Origin: SUG1106 sp051883095
Lineage (GTDB): Bacteria; Bacillota; Clostridia; Peptostreptococcales; Anaerovoracaceae
DNA: 38,922 bases
Reading direction: 5' to 3'
NCBI GenBank assembly: GCA_051883095.1
Contig: JBJETB010000074.1
Coordinates: 1 to 38,922, forward strand
Numbering within the stretch: position 1 is the stretch's first letter; each line of letters starts with the position of its first letter. Made by a program: the position numbers and the translations under genes. This document shows positions 7,480 through 17,122 of the stretch, one piece after another. The notes under the pieces are model-generated. The model saw only the letters and a program-made list of their open reading frames with translations, was not told where the DNA came from and made no database searches.

Positions 7480-8841
7480 ATGACGAGCTACGATAAGATA
7501 TGGGACAGTGTTCTTGAAATAATAAAAGAAAACACTACACCTATCAGTTTTGAAACCTGGTTCAAACCTTTAAAAATAAGGAAAATAGACAACAGTCTCA
7601 ATATAGTTTACATAGAAGTAAATTCAGATAAGGGTAAAGAATTTATAATTTCAACCATAAAAAACAGATATCTTACATATCTTCAGAATGCGTTTAAAAC
7701 AGTTCTTAATGACGAATATCGTGTTGTTCTGAAGGACTCTGATGAATATGACAAAGAAGAAGAAAAAGATGCGCCTGTTAAAATCAGCCCTCAGAAGAAA
7801 GCTCTTAATAAACAGAAGATTTTTAATCCGAAGTTTAATTTTGATAATTTCGTAGTGGGAGGAAGTAACAAATATGCACATGCAGCAGCTCTTGCAGTAG
7901 CAGAATCTCCTTCTGAGGCATATAATCCCCTTTTTATTTACGGGGGTTCAGGTCTGGGTAAGACTCATCTTATGCATGCTATAGGTATTTATCTTCTTGA
8001 GAAAAATCCGAATATGAATGTACTTTATGTTTCATCTGAGATGTTCACAAATGAACTTATTAAAGCTCTTCAGGAACAGAAGATGAACGAATTTAAATCA
8101 AAATACAGAAAAGCCGATGTACTTTTAATAGATGATATTCAGTTCATAGAAGGAAAAGAAAGCACTCAGGAGGAATTTTTCTATACATTTAATACGCTGT
8201 ATGATTCAAACAGACAGATTATTATTTCCAGCGACAGAGCACCTAATAAACTTGTAAATCTTGACGACAGACTTAAATCAAGATTTCAGTGGAATCTTAT
8301 TGCTGATATCCAGCCTCCTGATTACGAGACAAGGGTAGCTATACTGATGAAAAAAGCAGAAAACATGAATATAGAAGTTGATGATGATCTATATGATGTA
8401 ATATGCATGATTGCTGAAAAGATAAAGGATAACATAAGAGAGCTTGAAGGTGCTTTTACAAGAATAGTTTCTTTCTCACATCTTCTGAATGAAAAAGCTG
8501 ACAAAGCCTTCGCAAAGAGAATTCTTAAAGATATAATTACGAACAATGAAATTTCGATAACACCTGAAAAAATAAAAAAGAAGGTTGCAAATTATTACAA
8601 CATAAAGGTAAGCGATCTGGAATCATCAAAAAAAACAAGCAATATAGCCTTTCCAAGACAAGTGGCAATGTACCTTATAAGAGAATTGACAGACAGCTCG
8701 CTTCCTCAGATAGGAAGATATTTCGGTAATCGTCATCATACCACTGTAAAATATGCATGTGAAAAAATTGAGGATGATATTAAAGCAGATGAAACTCTGA
8801 GAAACGTAATAGAATCTCTTAAAGAAGAAATCAAAGAATAA
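7480..8841 (+). CDS. dnaA: Chromosomal replication initiator DnaA
   Basis: AAA+ initiator of 453 aa. Domain I is at about 1-80, a Lys/Glu linker at about 85-115, and domain III has Walker A GGSGLGKT (155-162) and Walker B LLIDD (215-219). The domain IV helix-turn-helix is at the C terminus. The usual signature G-R-D-H-T/S-T-V appears as GNRHHTTV (416-423), with His419 where Asp is normal. The ATG at 7480 has AGAGGGA at good spacing; the ATG at 7474 abuts it and is unlikely. Flanked by DnaA boxes on both sides. Confidence 0.97.
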   Translation: MTSYDKIWDSVLEIIKENTTPISFETWFKPLKIRKIDNSLNIVYIEVNSDKGKEFIISTIKNRYLTYLQNAFKTVLNDEYRVVLKDSDEYDKEEEKDAPVKISPQKKALNKQKIFNPKFNFDNFVVGGSNKYAHAAALAVAESPSEAYNPLFIYGGSGLGKTHLMHAIGIYLLEKNPNMNVLYVSSEMFTNELIKALQEQKMNEFKSKYRKADVLLIDDIQFIEGKESTQEEFFYTFNTLYDSNRQIIISSDRAPNKLVNLDDRLKSRFQWNLIADIQPPDYETRVAILMKKAENMNIEVDDDLYDVICMIAEKIKDNIRELEGAFTRIVSFSHLLNEKADKAFAKRILKDIITNNEISITPEKIKKKVANYYNIKVSDLESSKKTSNIAFPRQVAMYLIRELTDSSLPQIGRYFGNRHHTTVKYACEKIEDDIKADETLRNVIESLKEEIKE

Positions 8842-8885
8842 ATTATCCTAATGAATATTAAAAATAAAAGGATAAAAAATAAAAC

Positions 8886-8994
8886 ATTTCCACAGATTTT
8901 AAACAATAATTTTCACTGTGAATTCAATTAAAACATGAGTTATCCACAGTTTCCACAGGACCTACTACTACTATTACTATAAAAATAATATAAT
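8886..8994. other. oriC, right part: DnaA boxes, DnaA-trio and AT-rich unwinding element
   Basis: The dnaA-dnaN gap holds a perfect DnaA box TTATCCACA (8940-8948), a near box GTTTCCACA (8949-8957), and a further near box ATTTCCACA (8886-8894). Directly downstream come six trinucleotides, four CTA, one TTA and one CTA (8962-8979), and then AT-only sequence. This matches the basal unwinding system of Bacillus subtilis: tandem boxes, a short spacer, DnaA-trios (3'-GAT-5' on the other strand) and a DNA unwinding element. Confidence 0.85.
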
Positions 8995-9017
8995 TATTAA
9001 AAACCGGAGGTATTTTT

Positions 9018-10133
9018 ATGAAATTTTCCTGCAGCCAGCAAACATTATCAAAATCTTTAAACATAGTTTCAAAAGCGGTAACTGCCAGAACAACAATTCC
9101 TATTCTTAAAGGGATACTATTGAAGGTAAATTCAGACGGAACTCTCACTATGTCTGCATCAGATCTTGATCTTGGAATAGAAAAGACTTTTGAAGTTGAA
9201 AATTCAGAGGAAGGAGAAATAGTAGTACAGGCAAAGCTTTTCGGAGATATCATAAGAAAACTTCCAAACGATATTATAACCATAGAGGATATTGAAGGAA
9301 ATGTCGTTATAAAATGCTCAAATTCTGAATTCAATATTGTTGGCTCACCTTCTGATGAATTCCCGAAGCTTACCCCATCAGAAAATGAAGGAAGCAGAAT
9401 TGTTTTCGAAAAGGAAACCCTGAAGGATATGATAAGAAAGACATCATTTGCAGCCAGCATAGATGAATCAAGAGGAGTAATAACAGGAATACTTGTTGAA
9501 ATAAAAGAAAATTCATTAAATATGGTAGCCCTCGACGGTTTCAGAATGGCTGTTGCGAGACAATCAATGAAAAACGGAAAAGAAGAGAATATTATTATTC
9601 CGGCTAAAATATTTAATGAAATAGCTAAGATAATATCAGAAACTGAAGGAGATAATGAAACAGCAGATCTTTATATGAACGAAAAGAAAGCTGTATTTAT
9701 AATAGATGATACCAAAGTTGTATTGAGACTTCTGGATGGAGAATTCGTAAAATATGAAGATATTCTTCCTAAAGAAAGTCAGACAAGAGTAATCCTTAAC
9801 AGAAATGATTTTCTGGAAAGCATAGAGAGAGCATCTCTTCTTGCAAAGGTTGGAAAGAATAATCTGATTAAGCTTGATATAAAATCAGGCAATATTGAAA
9901 TAACATCTAAATCTGAAGAAGGAAACGTTAAAGAAGATGTTATCATCTCAAAGGAAGGAAATGATCTGGTAATAGGATTTAACTCAAAATATCTCATTGA
10001 TGCTTTAAAGGTAATTGATGATGAAGAAATAAATCTTTTATTTAACAGCAGCGTAAGTCCTTGCCTTATCAGACCTGTTTCCGGAGATGAATATGAATAT
10101 TTAGTTCTTCCTGTAAGAATTACAAATAACTAA
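9018..10133 (+). CDS. dnaN: DNA polymerase III beta clamp
   Basis: Sliding clamp of 371 aa, processivity factor for the replicative polymerase. The N terminus (MKFSCSQQTLSKSLNIVSKAVTARTTIPIL) and the C-terminal SPCLIRPVSGDEYEYLVLPVRI are characteristic. CGGAGG precedes the ATG at the usual distance. It follows the origin unwinding region and is probably co-transcribed with recF, whose ATG lies 2 bp after its stop. Confidence 0.97.
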   Translation: MKFSCSQQTLSKSLNIVSKAVTARTTIPILKGILLKVNSDGTLTMSASDLDLGIEKTFEVENSEEGEIVVQAKLFGDIIRKLPNDIITIEDIEGNVVIKCSNSEFNIVGSPSDEFPKLTPSENEGSRIVFEKETLKDMIRKTSFAASIDESRGVITGILVEIKENSLNMVALDGFRMAVARQSMKNGKEENIIIPAKIFNEIAKIISETEGDNETADLYMNEKKAVFIIDDTKVVLRLLDGEFVKYEDILPKESQTRVILNRNDFLESIERASLLAKVGKNNLIKLDIKSGNIEITSKSEEGNVKEDVIISKEGNDLVIGFNSKYLIDALKVIDDEEINLLFNSSVSPCLIRPVSGDEYEYLVLPVRITNN

Positions 10134-10135
10134 AA

Positions 10136-11212
10136 ATGTATATAAAGAATATTAAAATTAAAGATTTCAGAAATTACAATGAACTTGAGCTGGATTTTAA
10201 CAGTAAAGTAAATTTTATTCTGGGTCAGAATGCTCAGGGAAAGACTAATCTGCTTGAATCAATATACATAACATCTATGGGAAAATCATTCAGAACAAGC
10301 CGTGACACTGAAATGATAGGCTTTGGAAAAGATTTTGCCAGAGTATATTGTGAAATATCAAGAAATGATATGGATGGTTCCGTTGAAATAATAATAGACA
10401 GAGCAGGAAAAAAGTTTGTTAAGCTTGACGGAGTCAAGATAAAAAGAGCATCTGAGCTTCTTAAAAATGTTTACATTGTAATTTTTTCACCTGAAGACCT
10501 TAAGATTGTAAAGGACGAGCCTGAAAAAAGAAGAAAATTCATAGACAGAGAGCTTTGTCAGATTAAACCTTCATACTATGACAGTCTTTCTAATTATAAG
10601 AAAGTTCTTCTTCAGAGAAATACCTATCTTAAAGAGGAGATTGTTGACCCTTCCATACTTGATATATGGGATATGCAGCTTGCAGAATACGGTAAAAGGG
10701 TTATGAGGCACAGGAGTGAATTTATAGAAAAACTGGATTTTATAAGTTCAGAGATTCACGGCAAAATTACCGACGGAAGAGAAAATCTTAATATTAAATA
10801 CGCTCCTAATGTTGATTTTAAAGAAGACCTTTATGAAATTTTAAAAAAATCGTGTGATAATGACCTAAGGCAGAGAACTACAACAAGAGGACCTCATAAG
10901 GACGACCTGGAATTCTATATTGACGGAATAAATGTGAGAAACTTCGGGTCCCAGGGACAACAGAGAACCTGCGCACTTTCACTTAAGCTTGCAGAAATAA
11001 GCATCATAGAAGATGAGACAGGAGAAAAGCCTGTACTTCTTCTTGATGATGTAATGAGTGAACTGGATTCTATGCGGCAGAAATTTCTGATAAAATCTCT
11101 TGAAGATGTACAGCTTTTTATAACCACTACAGAAATGTCAGAAAGTCTTCTTGGGGAATTTAATGAAAAAAACATATTTATCGTAATAAATGGAAATGTA
11201 GAAAGTAATTAA
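10136..11212 (+). CDS. recF: DNA replication/repair protein RecF
   Basis: SMC-like ATPase that helps load RecA at gaps and stalled forks. Walker A GQNAQGKTNLLE is at about residue 30, the ABC signature region is GSQGQQRTCALSLKLAE, and Walker B is VLLLDDVMSELD. Length of 358 aa is normal. It starts 2 bp after dnaN without a clear ribosome binding site, indicating translational coupling. The S4-domain gene (yaaA) usually found between dnaN and recF is absent here. Confidence 0.95.
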   Translation: MYIKNIKIKDFRNYNELELDFNSKVNFILGQNAQGKTNLLESIYITSMGKSFRTSRDTEMIGFGKDFARVYCEISRNDMDGSVEIIIDRAGKKFVKLDGVKIKRASELLKNVYIVIFSPEDLKIVKDEPEKRRKFIDRELCQIKPSYYDSLSNYKKVLLQRNTYLKEEIVDPSILDIWDMQLAEYGKRVMRHRSEFIEKLDFISSEIHGKITDGRENLNIKYAPNVDFKEDLYEILKKSCDNDLRQRTTTRGPHKDDLEFYIDGINVRNFGSQGQQRTCALSLKLAEISIIEDETGEKPVLLLDDVMSELDSMRQKFLIKSLEDVQLFITTTEMSESLLGEFNEKNIFIVINGNVESN

Positions 11213-11225
11213 AAAGGAGAATATC

Positions 11226-12068
11226 ATGAATAAGATTTATGAAAAATTATTGAGATGTTATGAAAGTGTGCAGAAAAGATTTGATTTTACAAAGTTCAGA
11301 CCTGAAGTAGCCATAGTTCTCGGTTCAGGTCTTGGTGATTATGCTGAAGATATAGAAGTTGTAGGAGAAGTTGATTATCATGATATTGAAGGTTTCCCTG
11401 TTTCAACTGTTCCCGGACATGCCGGAAAATTTATATTCGGATATGTGGGCGATGTTCCGGTTGTATGTATGAAAGGAAGAGTTCACTATTATGAAGGATA
11501 TCCTGTAACAGATGTTGTTCTTCCAACCAGACTGATGAAGCTTATGGGAGCTAAAATTCTCTTTCTTACAAACGCCTGCGGAGGATTAAATCCTGAATTT
11601 AAAGCAGGAGATTTCATGATGATAACTGACCAGATAAGCGTTTTCGTGCCTAATCCTTTAATAGGAGAAAATATAGATGAGCTCGGAACACGTTTTCCTG
11701 ATATGAGTCACGTTTATGATCCTGAGCTTCAGGATATAATCAGACAGGCTGCAAAAGAAAATAATATAGATCTTAAAGAAGGAGTTTACTGCCAATTCAC
11801 CGGACCTGCCTTCGAATCCCCTGCAGAAATAAGAATGGCAGGAAGAATTGGAGCTGATGTTGTAGGTATGTCTACGGCAGTTGAAGCTACTGCTGCAAAT
11901 CATATGGGAATGAAAATATGCGGCATATCTTTTGTGAGCAATCTGGCAGCAGGAATCAGCAAAACACCTCTCACTCATGAAGAGGTTCAGGAGGCTGCAA
12001 ATATAGCTGCACCTAAGTTTAAAAAGCTTATAACTTCTTCTGTAGAAAATTTTAAGAAAATACTGTAA
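11226..12068 (+). CDS. punA: Purine nucleoside phosphorylase (PNP family 2)
   Basis: Trimeric-type PNP that phosphorolyses inosine and guanosine to free base and ribose-1-phosphate. Motifs: VLGSGLGDYAE (phosphate loop), VPGHAGKF, GRVHYYEGY, FLTNACGGLNPEFKAGDFM, QFTGPAFESPAEIRM and GMSTAVEATAANHMGM, the last with the purine-binding Ser/Thr and Asn region. Length of 280 aa fits. AAAGGAG precedes the start, 13 bp after recF, and a strong terminator follows. A salvage enzyme inside the dnaA-gyr cluster is not the usual arrangement. Confidence 0.93.
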   Translation: MNKIYEKLLRCYESVQKRFDFTKFRPEVAIVLGSGLGDYAEDIEVVGEVDYHDIEGFPVSTVPGHAGKFIFGYVGDVPVVCMKGRVHYYEGYPVTDVVLPTRLMKLMGAKILFLTNACGGLNPEFKAGDFMMITDQISVFVPNPLIGENIDELGTRFPDMSHVYDPELQDIIRQAAKENNIDLKEGVYCQFTGPAFESPAEIRMAGRIGADVVGMSTAVEATAANHMGMKICGISFVSNLAAGISKTPLTHEEVQEAANIAAPKFKKLITSSVENFKKIL

Positions 12069-12116
12069 AAAACAACATATATATCTCATAGAATTTTTAT
12101 ATTGAAATTCAGACTA

Positions 12117-12143
12117 AAATCGCCCCTTAGGGCGATTTTTTTT
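12117..12143 (+). terminator. Strong terminator after punA
   Basis: AAATCGCCC and GGGCGATTT form a 9-bp stem with loop CTTA, followed by a run of eight or more Ts. It ends the dnaA-dnaN-recF-punA unit. Confidence 0.92.
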
Positions 12144-12180
12144 ATAATTTTGATATAAATCTCTTTTTTATGGTTTACTA

Positions 12181-12209
12181 TTGAATTTTGACCCAAAAAG
12201 TGGTACACT
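12181..12209 (+). promoter_or_regulatory. Putative gyrB promoter
   Basis: TTGAAT (12181-12186), a 17-bp spacer and TACACT (12204-12209), with TGG just before the -10 (extended -10). It lies between the punA terminator and gyrB. Confidence 0.6.
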
Positions 12210-12245
12210 AAAAGCATCTATATGCAAGAAAAGAAAGGTGAAAAA

Positions 12246-14168
12246 ATGAGTCTGGAAGAAAAAACAAACGGACAGTATGACGCGGCGCAGATACAGGTTC
12301 TCGAGGGACTTGAAGCTGTACGAAAAAGACCGGGTATGTATATAGGAAGTACAGGTCCTAAGGGACTTCATCATCTGGTATATGAAATTGTGGACAACAG
12401 TATTGACGAAGCTCTGGCCGGATACTGTAAGACCATAAATGTTACGATTCAGAAGGATAACTCCATAATGGTAGAAGATGATGGAAGAGGAATGCCTGTA
12501 GACAATCACCCTAAGATGGGAATACCTGCAGTTGAGGTTATTCACACTGTTCTCCATGCCGGAGGTAAATTCGGCGGCGGGGGATATAAGGTATCCGGAG
12601 GTCTGCACGGGGTAGGAGCATCTGTAGTAAATGCTCTTTCTACCCATATGGAAGTTGAAATAAAGAGAAACGGCAAGATATACAAGCAATGTTATGAAAA
12701 GGGCAAGTCTGTGACTAAGCTTGAGGTAATAGGCGAGTCAAAGAAAACAGGATCCAAGACAACCTTCTGGCCTGACCCTGAAATATTTACCGAGACTACC
12801 GTATTTGATTATGATACTCTTGAACATCGTCTGAGAGAAATGGCTTTCCTGAATAAGGGAATAAAAATTGTCTTCAAGGATGAAAGAGAAGGAAAAAAGA
12901 AGAGTGAAACCTATCATTATGAAGGCGGTATAAAAGAATTTGTCAAATTTCTTAATAAAAATAAAGACGCTATTCATGAAGAAGTTATTTATTTCGAAAT
13001 AATCAAGGAAACCTGTGAAGTTGAGGTTGCCATGCAGTACACAGACAGCTACAGCGAGCTGGTTCTGGGATATGCAAACAACATCAACACCACTGACGGA
13101 GGTACACATATTGTCGGATTCAAGAGTGCCCTTACAAGGGTTTTCAATGATTACGGCAAGAAGAGCAAGATTCTTAAGGAAAATGATACTCTCAGCGGAG
13201 ATGATGTAAGAGAAGGTCTTACCGCTATCGTTTCAGTAAAACTTGCCGAGCCTCAGTTTGAGGGACAGACTAAAGCCAAGCTTGGAAACTCTGAAATAAG
13301 AGGATTTGTTGAAACTTCAACAAACGAGAATCTGACTGCTTTCCTGGAGGAAAACCCTGCTCAGGCAAAGACTATTCTTGAAAAATGCATAAGAGCGGCC
13401 CGTGCCCGTGAAGCTGCCAGAAAGGCCAGAGACCTCACCAGAAGAAAAGGCGCACTTGAAAGCTTTTCACTTCCGGGCAAGCTTGCCGACTGTTCAGAGA
13501 AGGACCCTGCTCTTTCGGAAATTTTCCTCGTCGAGGGTGATTCAGCCGGCGGCTCCGCCAAAGACGGCAGAGACAGAAAACGCCAGGCCATACTCCCTCT
13601 CAGAGGTAAGATTCTCAACGTAGAAAAAGCACGACTTGATAAGATACTCAATTCTGAAGAAATAAAGAACATGATTACAGCCTTCGGCTGCGGCATAGGA
13701 GATGAATTCAATATTGAGAAACTCAGATATCACAAGATAATCATCATGACCGATGCCGATGTAGACGGAGCACACATCAGAACTCTGCTCCTCACCTTCT
13801 TTTACAGATATATGAAGCCTCTTATAGAGGGAGGCTATGTTTACGCTGCACAGCCGCCTCTTTTCAAAGTTAAAAAGGGCAAGGAAGAATGGTACACCTA
13901 CAGTGATATTGAACAGGAAAGACTTCTCGCTTCAATTGCGGACAAGCCCGGCAAGGCAGATATACAGAGATACAAAGGTCTGGGAGAAATGGACGCCGAG
14001 CAGCTGTGGGAGACAACAATGGACTATAACCACAGAACTCTGGTTCAGATAACACTTGAAGACAGCGCTGCTGCAGATGAAATCTTCACAACCCTTATGG
14101 GCGATAAGGTTCCGCCTCGTAAGAAGTTTATAGAAGAAAACGCTCAGTACGCTACAATAGACGCATAG
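12246..14168 (+). CDS. gyrB: DNA gyrase subunit B
   Basis: ATPase subunit of gyrase, which introduces negative supercoils. GHKL ATPase motifs are EIVDNSIDEALAGYC (N-box), DDGRGMPV and GGLHGVGASVVNAL. The Toprim segment has VEGDSAGGSAKDGRDR and MTDADVDGAHIRTL, and the C terminus has QRYKGLGEMDAEQLWETTMD. I start at the ATG at 12246, which has AAAGGTG at proper spacing, rather than at 12222 in the longer frame; this gives 640 aa. gyrA follows after 16 bp. Confidence 0.97.
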   Translation: MSLEEKTNGQYDAAQIQVLEGLEAVRKRPGMYIGSTGPKGLHHLVYEIVDNSIDEALAGYCKTINVTIQKDNSIMVEDDGRGMPVDNHPKMGIPAVEVIHTVLHAGGKFGGGGYKVSGGLHGVGASVVNALSTHMEVEIKRNGKIYKQCYEKGKSVTKLEVIGESKKTGSKTTFWPDPEIFTETTVFDYDTLEHRLREMAFLNKGIKIVFKDEREGKKKSETYHYEGGIKEFVKFLNKNKDAIHEEVIYFEIIKETCEVEVAMQYTDSYSELVLGYANNINTTDGGTHIVGFKSALTRVFNDYGKKSKILKENDTLSGDDVREGLTAIVSVKLAEPQFEGQTKAKLGNSEIRGFVETSTNENLTAFLEENPAQAKTILEKCIRAARAREAARKARDLTRRKGALESFSLPGKLADCSEKDPALSEIFLVEGDSAGGSAKDGRDRKRQAILPLRGKILNVEKARLDKILNSEEIKNMITAFGCGIGDEFNIEKLRYHKIIIMTDADVDGAHIRTLLLTFFYRYMKPLIEGGYVYAAQPPLFKVKKGKEEWYTYSDIEQERLLASIADKPGKADIQRYKGLGEMDAEQLWETTMDYNHRTLVQITLEDSAAADEIFTTLMGDKVPPRKKFIEENAQYATIDA

Positions 14169-14184
14169 GAAGGAGGGCGAATAA

Positions 14185-16695
14185 ATGACAACATTATTAG
14201 AAGATAATAAAATGCTGCAGCATGAGATACATGATGAGATGAAAAAGTCATATATCGACTATGCCATGAGCGTAATCGTAAGCCGTGCCCTTCCTGATGC
14301 CAGGGACGGTCTGAAACCGGTACACAGAAGAATTCTTTACGGAATGAGCGAACTGGGAGTAACCCCGGACAAGCCTCATAAGAAATCAGCCCGTATCGTC
14401 GGTGAAGTAATGGGTAAATATCACCCTCACGGTGACTCTTCCATATACGATGCAATGGTAAGACTGGCACAGCCGTTCAATATCAGGTATACACTGGTAG
14501 ACGGACACGGAAACTTCGGTTCTGTAGACGGAGACGGAGCTGCCGCAATGCGATATACGGAAGCCAGAATGACACCGCTGGCACTTCAGATGCTCAGAGA
14601 TCTGGACAAGGAGACGGTGGATTTCATACCAAACTTTGACGGTGAGGAAAAGGAGCCTACAGTGCTTCCGTCAAGATTTCCGAATCTACTGGTAAACGGC
14701 TCCAACGGTATAGCCGTAGGTATGGCCACATCCATACCTCCTCACAATCTGGGAGAAACTATAGATGCAGCAGTTAAAATAATCGATGAGCCGGAGTGCA
14801 CCATCGATGACCTCTGCAAGATAATAAAGGGACCTGATTTTCCTACAGGTGCTATCATCATGGGCAAGAACAATGCCAGAGAAGCCTACAGGACAGGTCA
14901 GGGAAAGGTAATAGTAAGAGCTGTAACTGAAATCGAAGAGACATCCCGAGGCAGACAGCAGATTGTAGTCACAGAGATTCCTTATCAGGTAAACAAAGCC
15001 AGACTCATCGAAAAGATGGCAGACCTTGTCAAGGAAAAAAGACTTGAAGGCATTTCAGAAATCCGTGACGAATCCAGCCGTAAGGGAATGCGTATCGTAA
15101 TAGAGCTTAAGAAGGATGCAAATCCGCAGATTATCCTCAACAGACTCTTCAAGCATACACAGATGCAGGAAAGCATCTCCATGATAATGCTGGCCATTGT
15201 TGACGGCAGACCTAAGATTCTCAACCTCAGAGAAATCCTCGATGTTTATCTAAAGCATCAGAAGGAAGTCGTAACAAGAAGAACCATCTTTGATAAGAAA
15301 AAGGCAGAAGCCAGAGCTCATATCCTGGAAGGCTACAGAATCGCACTTGACAATATCGATGAAATCATAAAGATAATCAGAAGCAGCTATAACGATGCCA
15401 AGGAAAGGCTCATTGAGCGTTTCGGGTTTTCGGAAATTCAGGCTCAGGCAATTCTTGACATGCAGCTGAGAAGACTGCAGGGTCTGGAAAAAGAGAAGAT
15501 TGAAAACGAATATCAGGAACTGATGAAAAAAATCGCATACTACAACGAGCTCCTTGCAGACGAGCACAAGCTCATGGGCGTAGTAAAGGACGAACTTCTG
15601 GAAATCAAGGAAAAGTGGGGCGATAAGAGAAGAACCAAGATAAAGGCAGACGCTACTGAAATTGATGAGGAAGACCTTATCGAAGAAGAAAACGTATGCA
15701 TCACTCTTACCCACCTGGGATATATAAAGAGAGTTCCGGTAGACACCTATAAGTCGCAGAAGAGAGGCGGCAAGGGTGTAACCGGCATAACCACCAGGGA
15801 AAACGACTTCGTAAAGAACCTTATAATGACATCAACTCATGATTACCTCATGTTCTTTACCAATACAGGAAAGGCTCATAAGATCAAAGCCTACGAAATC
15901 CCTGAAGCTGCAAGAACCGCCAAAGGAACACCTGTGGTCAACTTCCTCAGCCTCATGCAGAGAGAGCGCGTGACAGCAGTAATTCCTATCAAGGAGTTTG
16001 CTGAGGACAAGTTCCTTATAGCAGTGACTAAAGACGGTATCATAAAGAAGACCGCTCTTTCAAACTTCGATACGAACAGGAAAACGGGCCTCATCGCCAT
16101 GAATCTCAAGGAAGGCGACGAGCTCATCGGAATCAAACAGACAACAGGCACCAATAATGTAATAATCGTAACCAAGCAGGGCAAGTGCATCTGCTTCTCC
16201 GAAGACGATGTTCGCCCTATGGGCAGAATCGCCGGCGGTGTAAGAGCTATCAAGCTGGATAAGGACGATGAAGTTGTGGCTATGGAACTGGTTGAACCTA
16301 ATCAGGAACTTCTGGTTGTAACAAAGAAGGGCTTCGGCAAGAGAACCAAGGCTTCCGACTACAAGATTCAGGTAAGAGGCGGCAAGGGACTTCTCACCTA
16401 TGATAAGGCCAAGTTCAAGAAGACCGGCGAGCTGGTAGGAGCCATGGTGGTAGATGAGGAAGATGATGTGCTTCTCATCAACTCAAGTGGCGTAATCATC
16501 AGAATTCCTGCCAAGGAGATTTCCAGACTGGGCCGTGCTACTCAGGGCGTCAAGATAATGAACGTGGGAGAGGATGTAAATATCATAGCTCTTGCCAAGG
16601 TTATCAAGGAAGATGAACTTGATGCGGATGACAAAGCAGGCGGAGACGATGATAATCAGCAGTCTGATGACGGCCAGGAGCAGATGAAGCTCTGA
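14185..16695 (+). CDS. gyrA: DNA gyrase subunit A
   Basis: Breakage-reunion subunit, 836 aa. The active-site Tyr is in AAAMRYTEARM (Tyr124). The quinolone-resistance region reads HPHGDSSIYDAM, with Ser85 and Asp89 at the positions of E. coli Ser83 and Asp87, that is, the unmutated residues. The GyrA box is present as SQKRGGKG, supporting true gyrase (wrapping) rather than topoisomerase IV. The tail is acidic. A strong GGAGGG site precedes the start. Confidence 0.97.
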   Translation: MTTLLEDNKMLQHEIHDEMKKSYIDYAMSVIVSRALPDARDGLKPVHRRILYGMSELGVTPDKPHKKSARIVGEVMGKYHPHGDSSIYDAMVRLAQPFNIRYTLVDGHGNFGSVDGDGAAAMRYTEARMTPLALQMLRDLDKETVDFIPNFDGEEKEPTVLPSRFPNLLVNGSNGIAVGMATSIPPHNLGETIDAAVKIIDEPECTIDDLCKIIKGPDFPTGAIIMGKNNAREAYRTGQGKVIVRAVTEIEETSRGRQQIVVTEIPYQVNKARLIEKMADLVKEKRLEGISEIRDESSRKGMRIVIELKKDANPQIILNRLFKHTQMQESISMIMLAIVDGRPKILNLREILDVYLKHQKEVVTRRTIFDKKKAEARAHILEGYRIALDNIDEIIKIIRSSYNDAKERLIERFGFSEIQAQAILDMQLRRLQGLEKEKIENEYQELMKKIAYYNELLADEHKLMGVVKDELLEIKEKWGDKRRTKIKADATEIDEEDLIEEENVCITLTHLGYIKRVPVDTYKSQKRGGKGVTGITTRENDFVKNLIMTSTHDYLMFFTNTGKAHKIKAYEIPEAARTAKGTPVVNFLSLMQRERVTAVIPIKEFAEDKFLIAVTKDGIIKKTALSNFDTNRKTGLIAMNLKEGDELIGIKQTTGTNNVIIVTKQGKCICFSEDDVRPMGRIAGGVRAIKLDKDDEVVAMELVEPNQELLVVTKKGFGKRTKASDYKIQVRGGKGLLTYDKAKFKKTGELVGAMVVDEEDDVLLINSSGVIIRIPAKEISRLGRATQGVKIMNVGEDVNIIALAKVIKEDELDADDKAGGDDDNQQSDDGQEQMKL

Positions 16696-16720
16696 AAATG
16701 AGGAAGGAAGTGTCATAAAA

Positions 16721-17122
16721 ATGGCAGACAAAATTAAATTTATAATTCCGGGCAAGCCGGAATATCTGACCATGGTCAGACTGGCTATCGGTTCTGTGGC
16801 AGGCGTGGCTGATTTTAATCTGGATGAGATTGAAGATGTCAAAACTGCAGTAGGCGAAGCATGCAAGAACATTTCCTGTCACGGCTCCGACGGTTTTGCG
16901 GAAGAGTATACTCTTGAATGCATTGCAGAAAACGGGTGCCTGGAGATATACGTTACCGATACCAGTGCAGGACATAAGATAAAAAAACTTTCAAAGATTT
17001 GTGCTGACTGTCCTAATGAGGGAGATTTAGGCATTTTCGTAATTAAATCGCTGATGAACGAGGTGGAGCTTCTTGACAATCCGGAAGGAAAGAAGACCAT
17101 CAGAATGGTAAAGAGGAAATGA
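16721..17122 (+). CDS. RsbW-like anti-sigma factor / serine kinase
   Basis: GHKL-ATPase fold protein (133 aa) resembling RsbW/SpoIIAB, which hold a SigB/SigF-type sigma factor inactive and phosphorylate an RsbV-type antagonist. Seen: N-box EACKN (46-50), a G1-like DTSAG (80-84) in which the first Gly of D-x-G-x-G is Ser, and GDLGIFVIKSLMNEVEL (101 onward), the typical second glycine motif. Its TGA overlaps the ATG of the sigma gene (ATGA), so the pair is coupled. No RsbV gene lies beside it. Confidence 0.85.
   Translation: MADKIKFIIPGKPEYLTMVRLAIGSVAGVADFNLDEIEDVKTAVGEACKNISCHGSDGFAEEYTLECIAENGCLEIYVTDTSAGHKIKKLSKICADCPNEGDLGIFVIKSLMNEVELLDNPEGKKTIRMVKRK

Noticed and set aside
8597..8604. 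TACAACAT inside dnaA as another member of the 21.6-kb array
   Set aside because: A single copy within coding sequence; one or two copies are expected by chance in the window.
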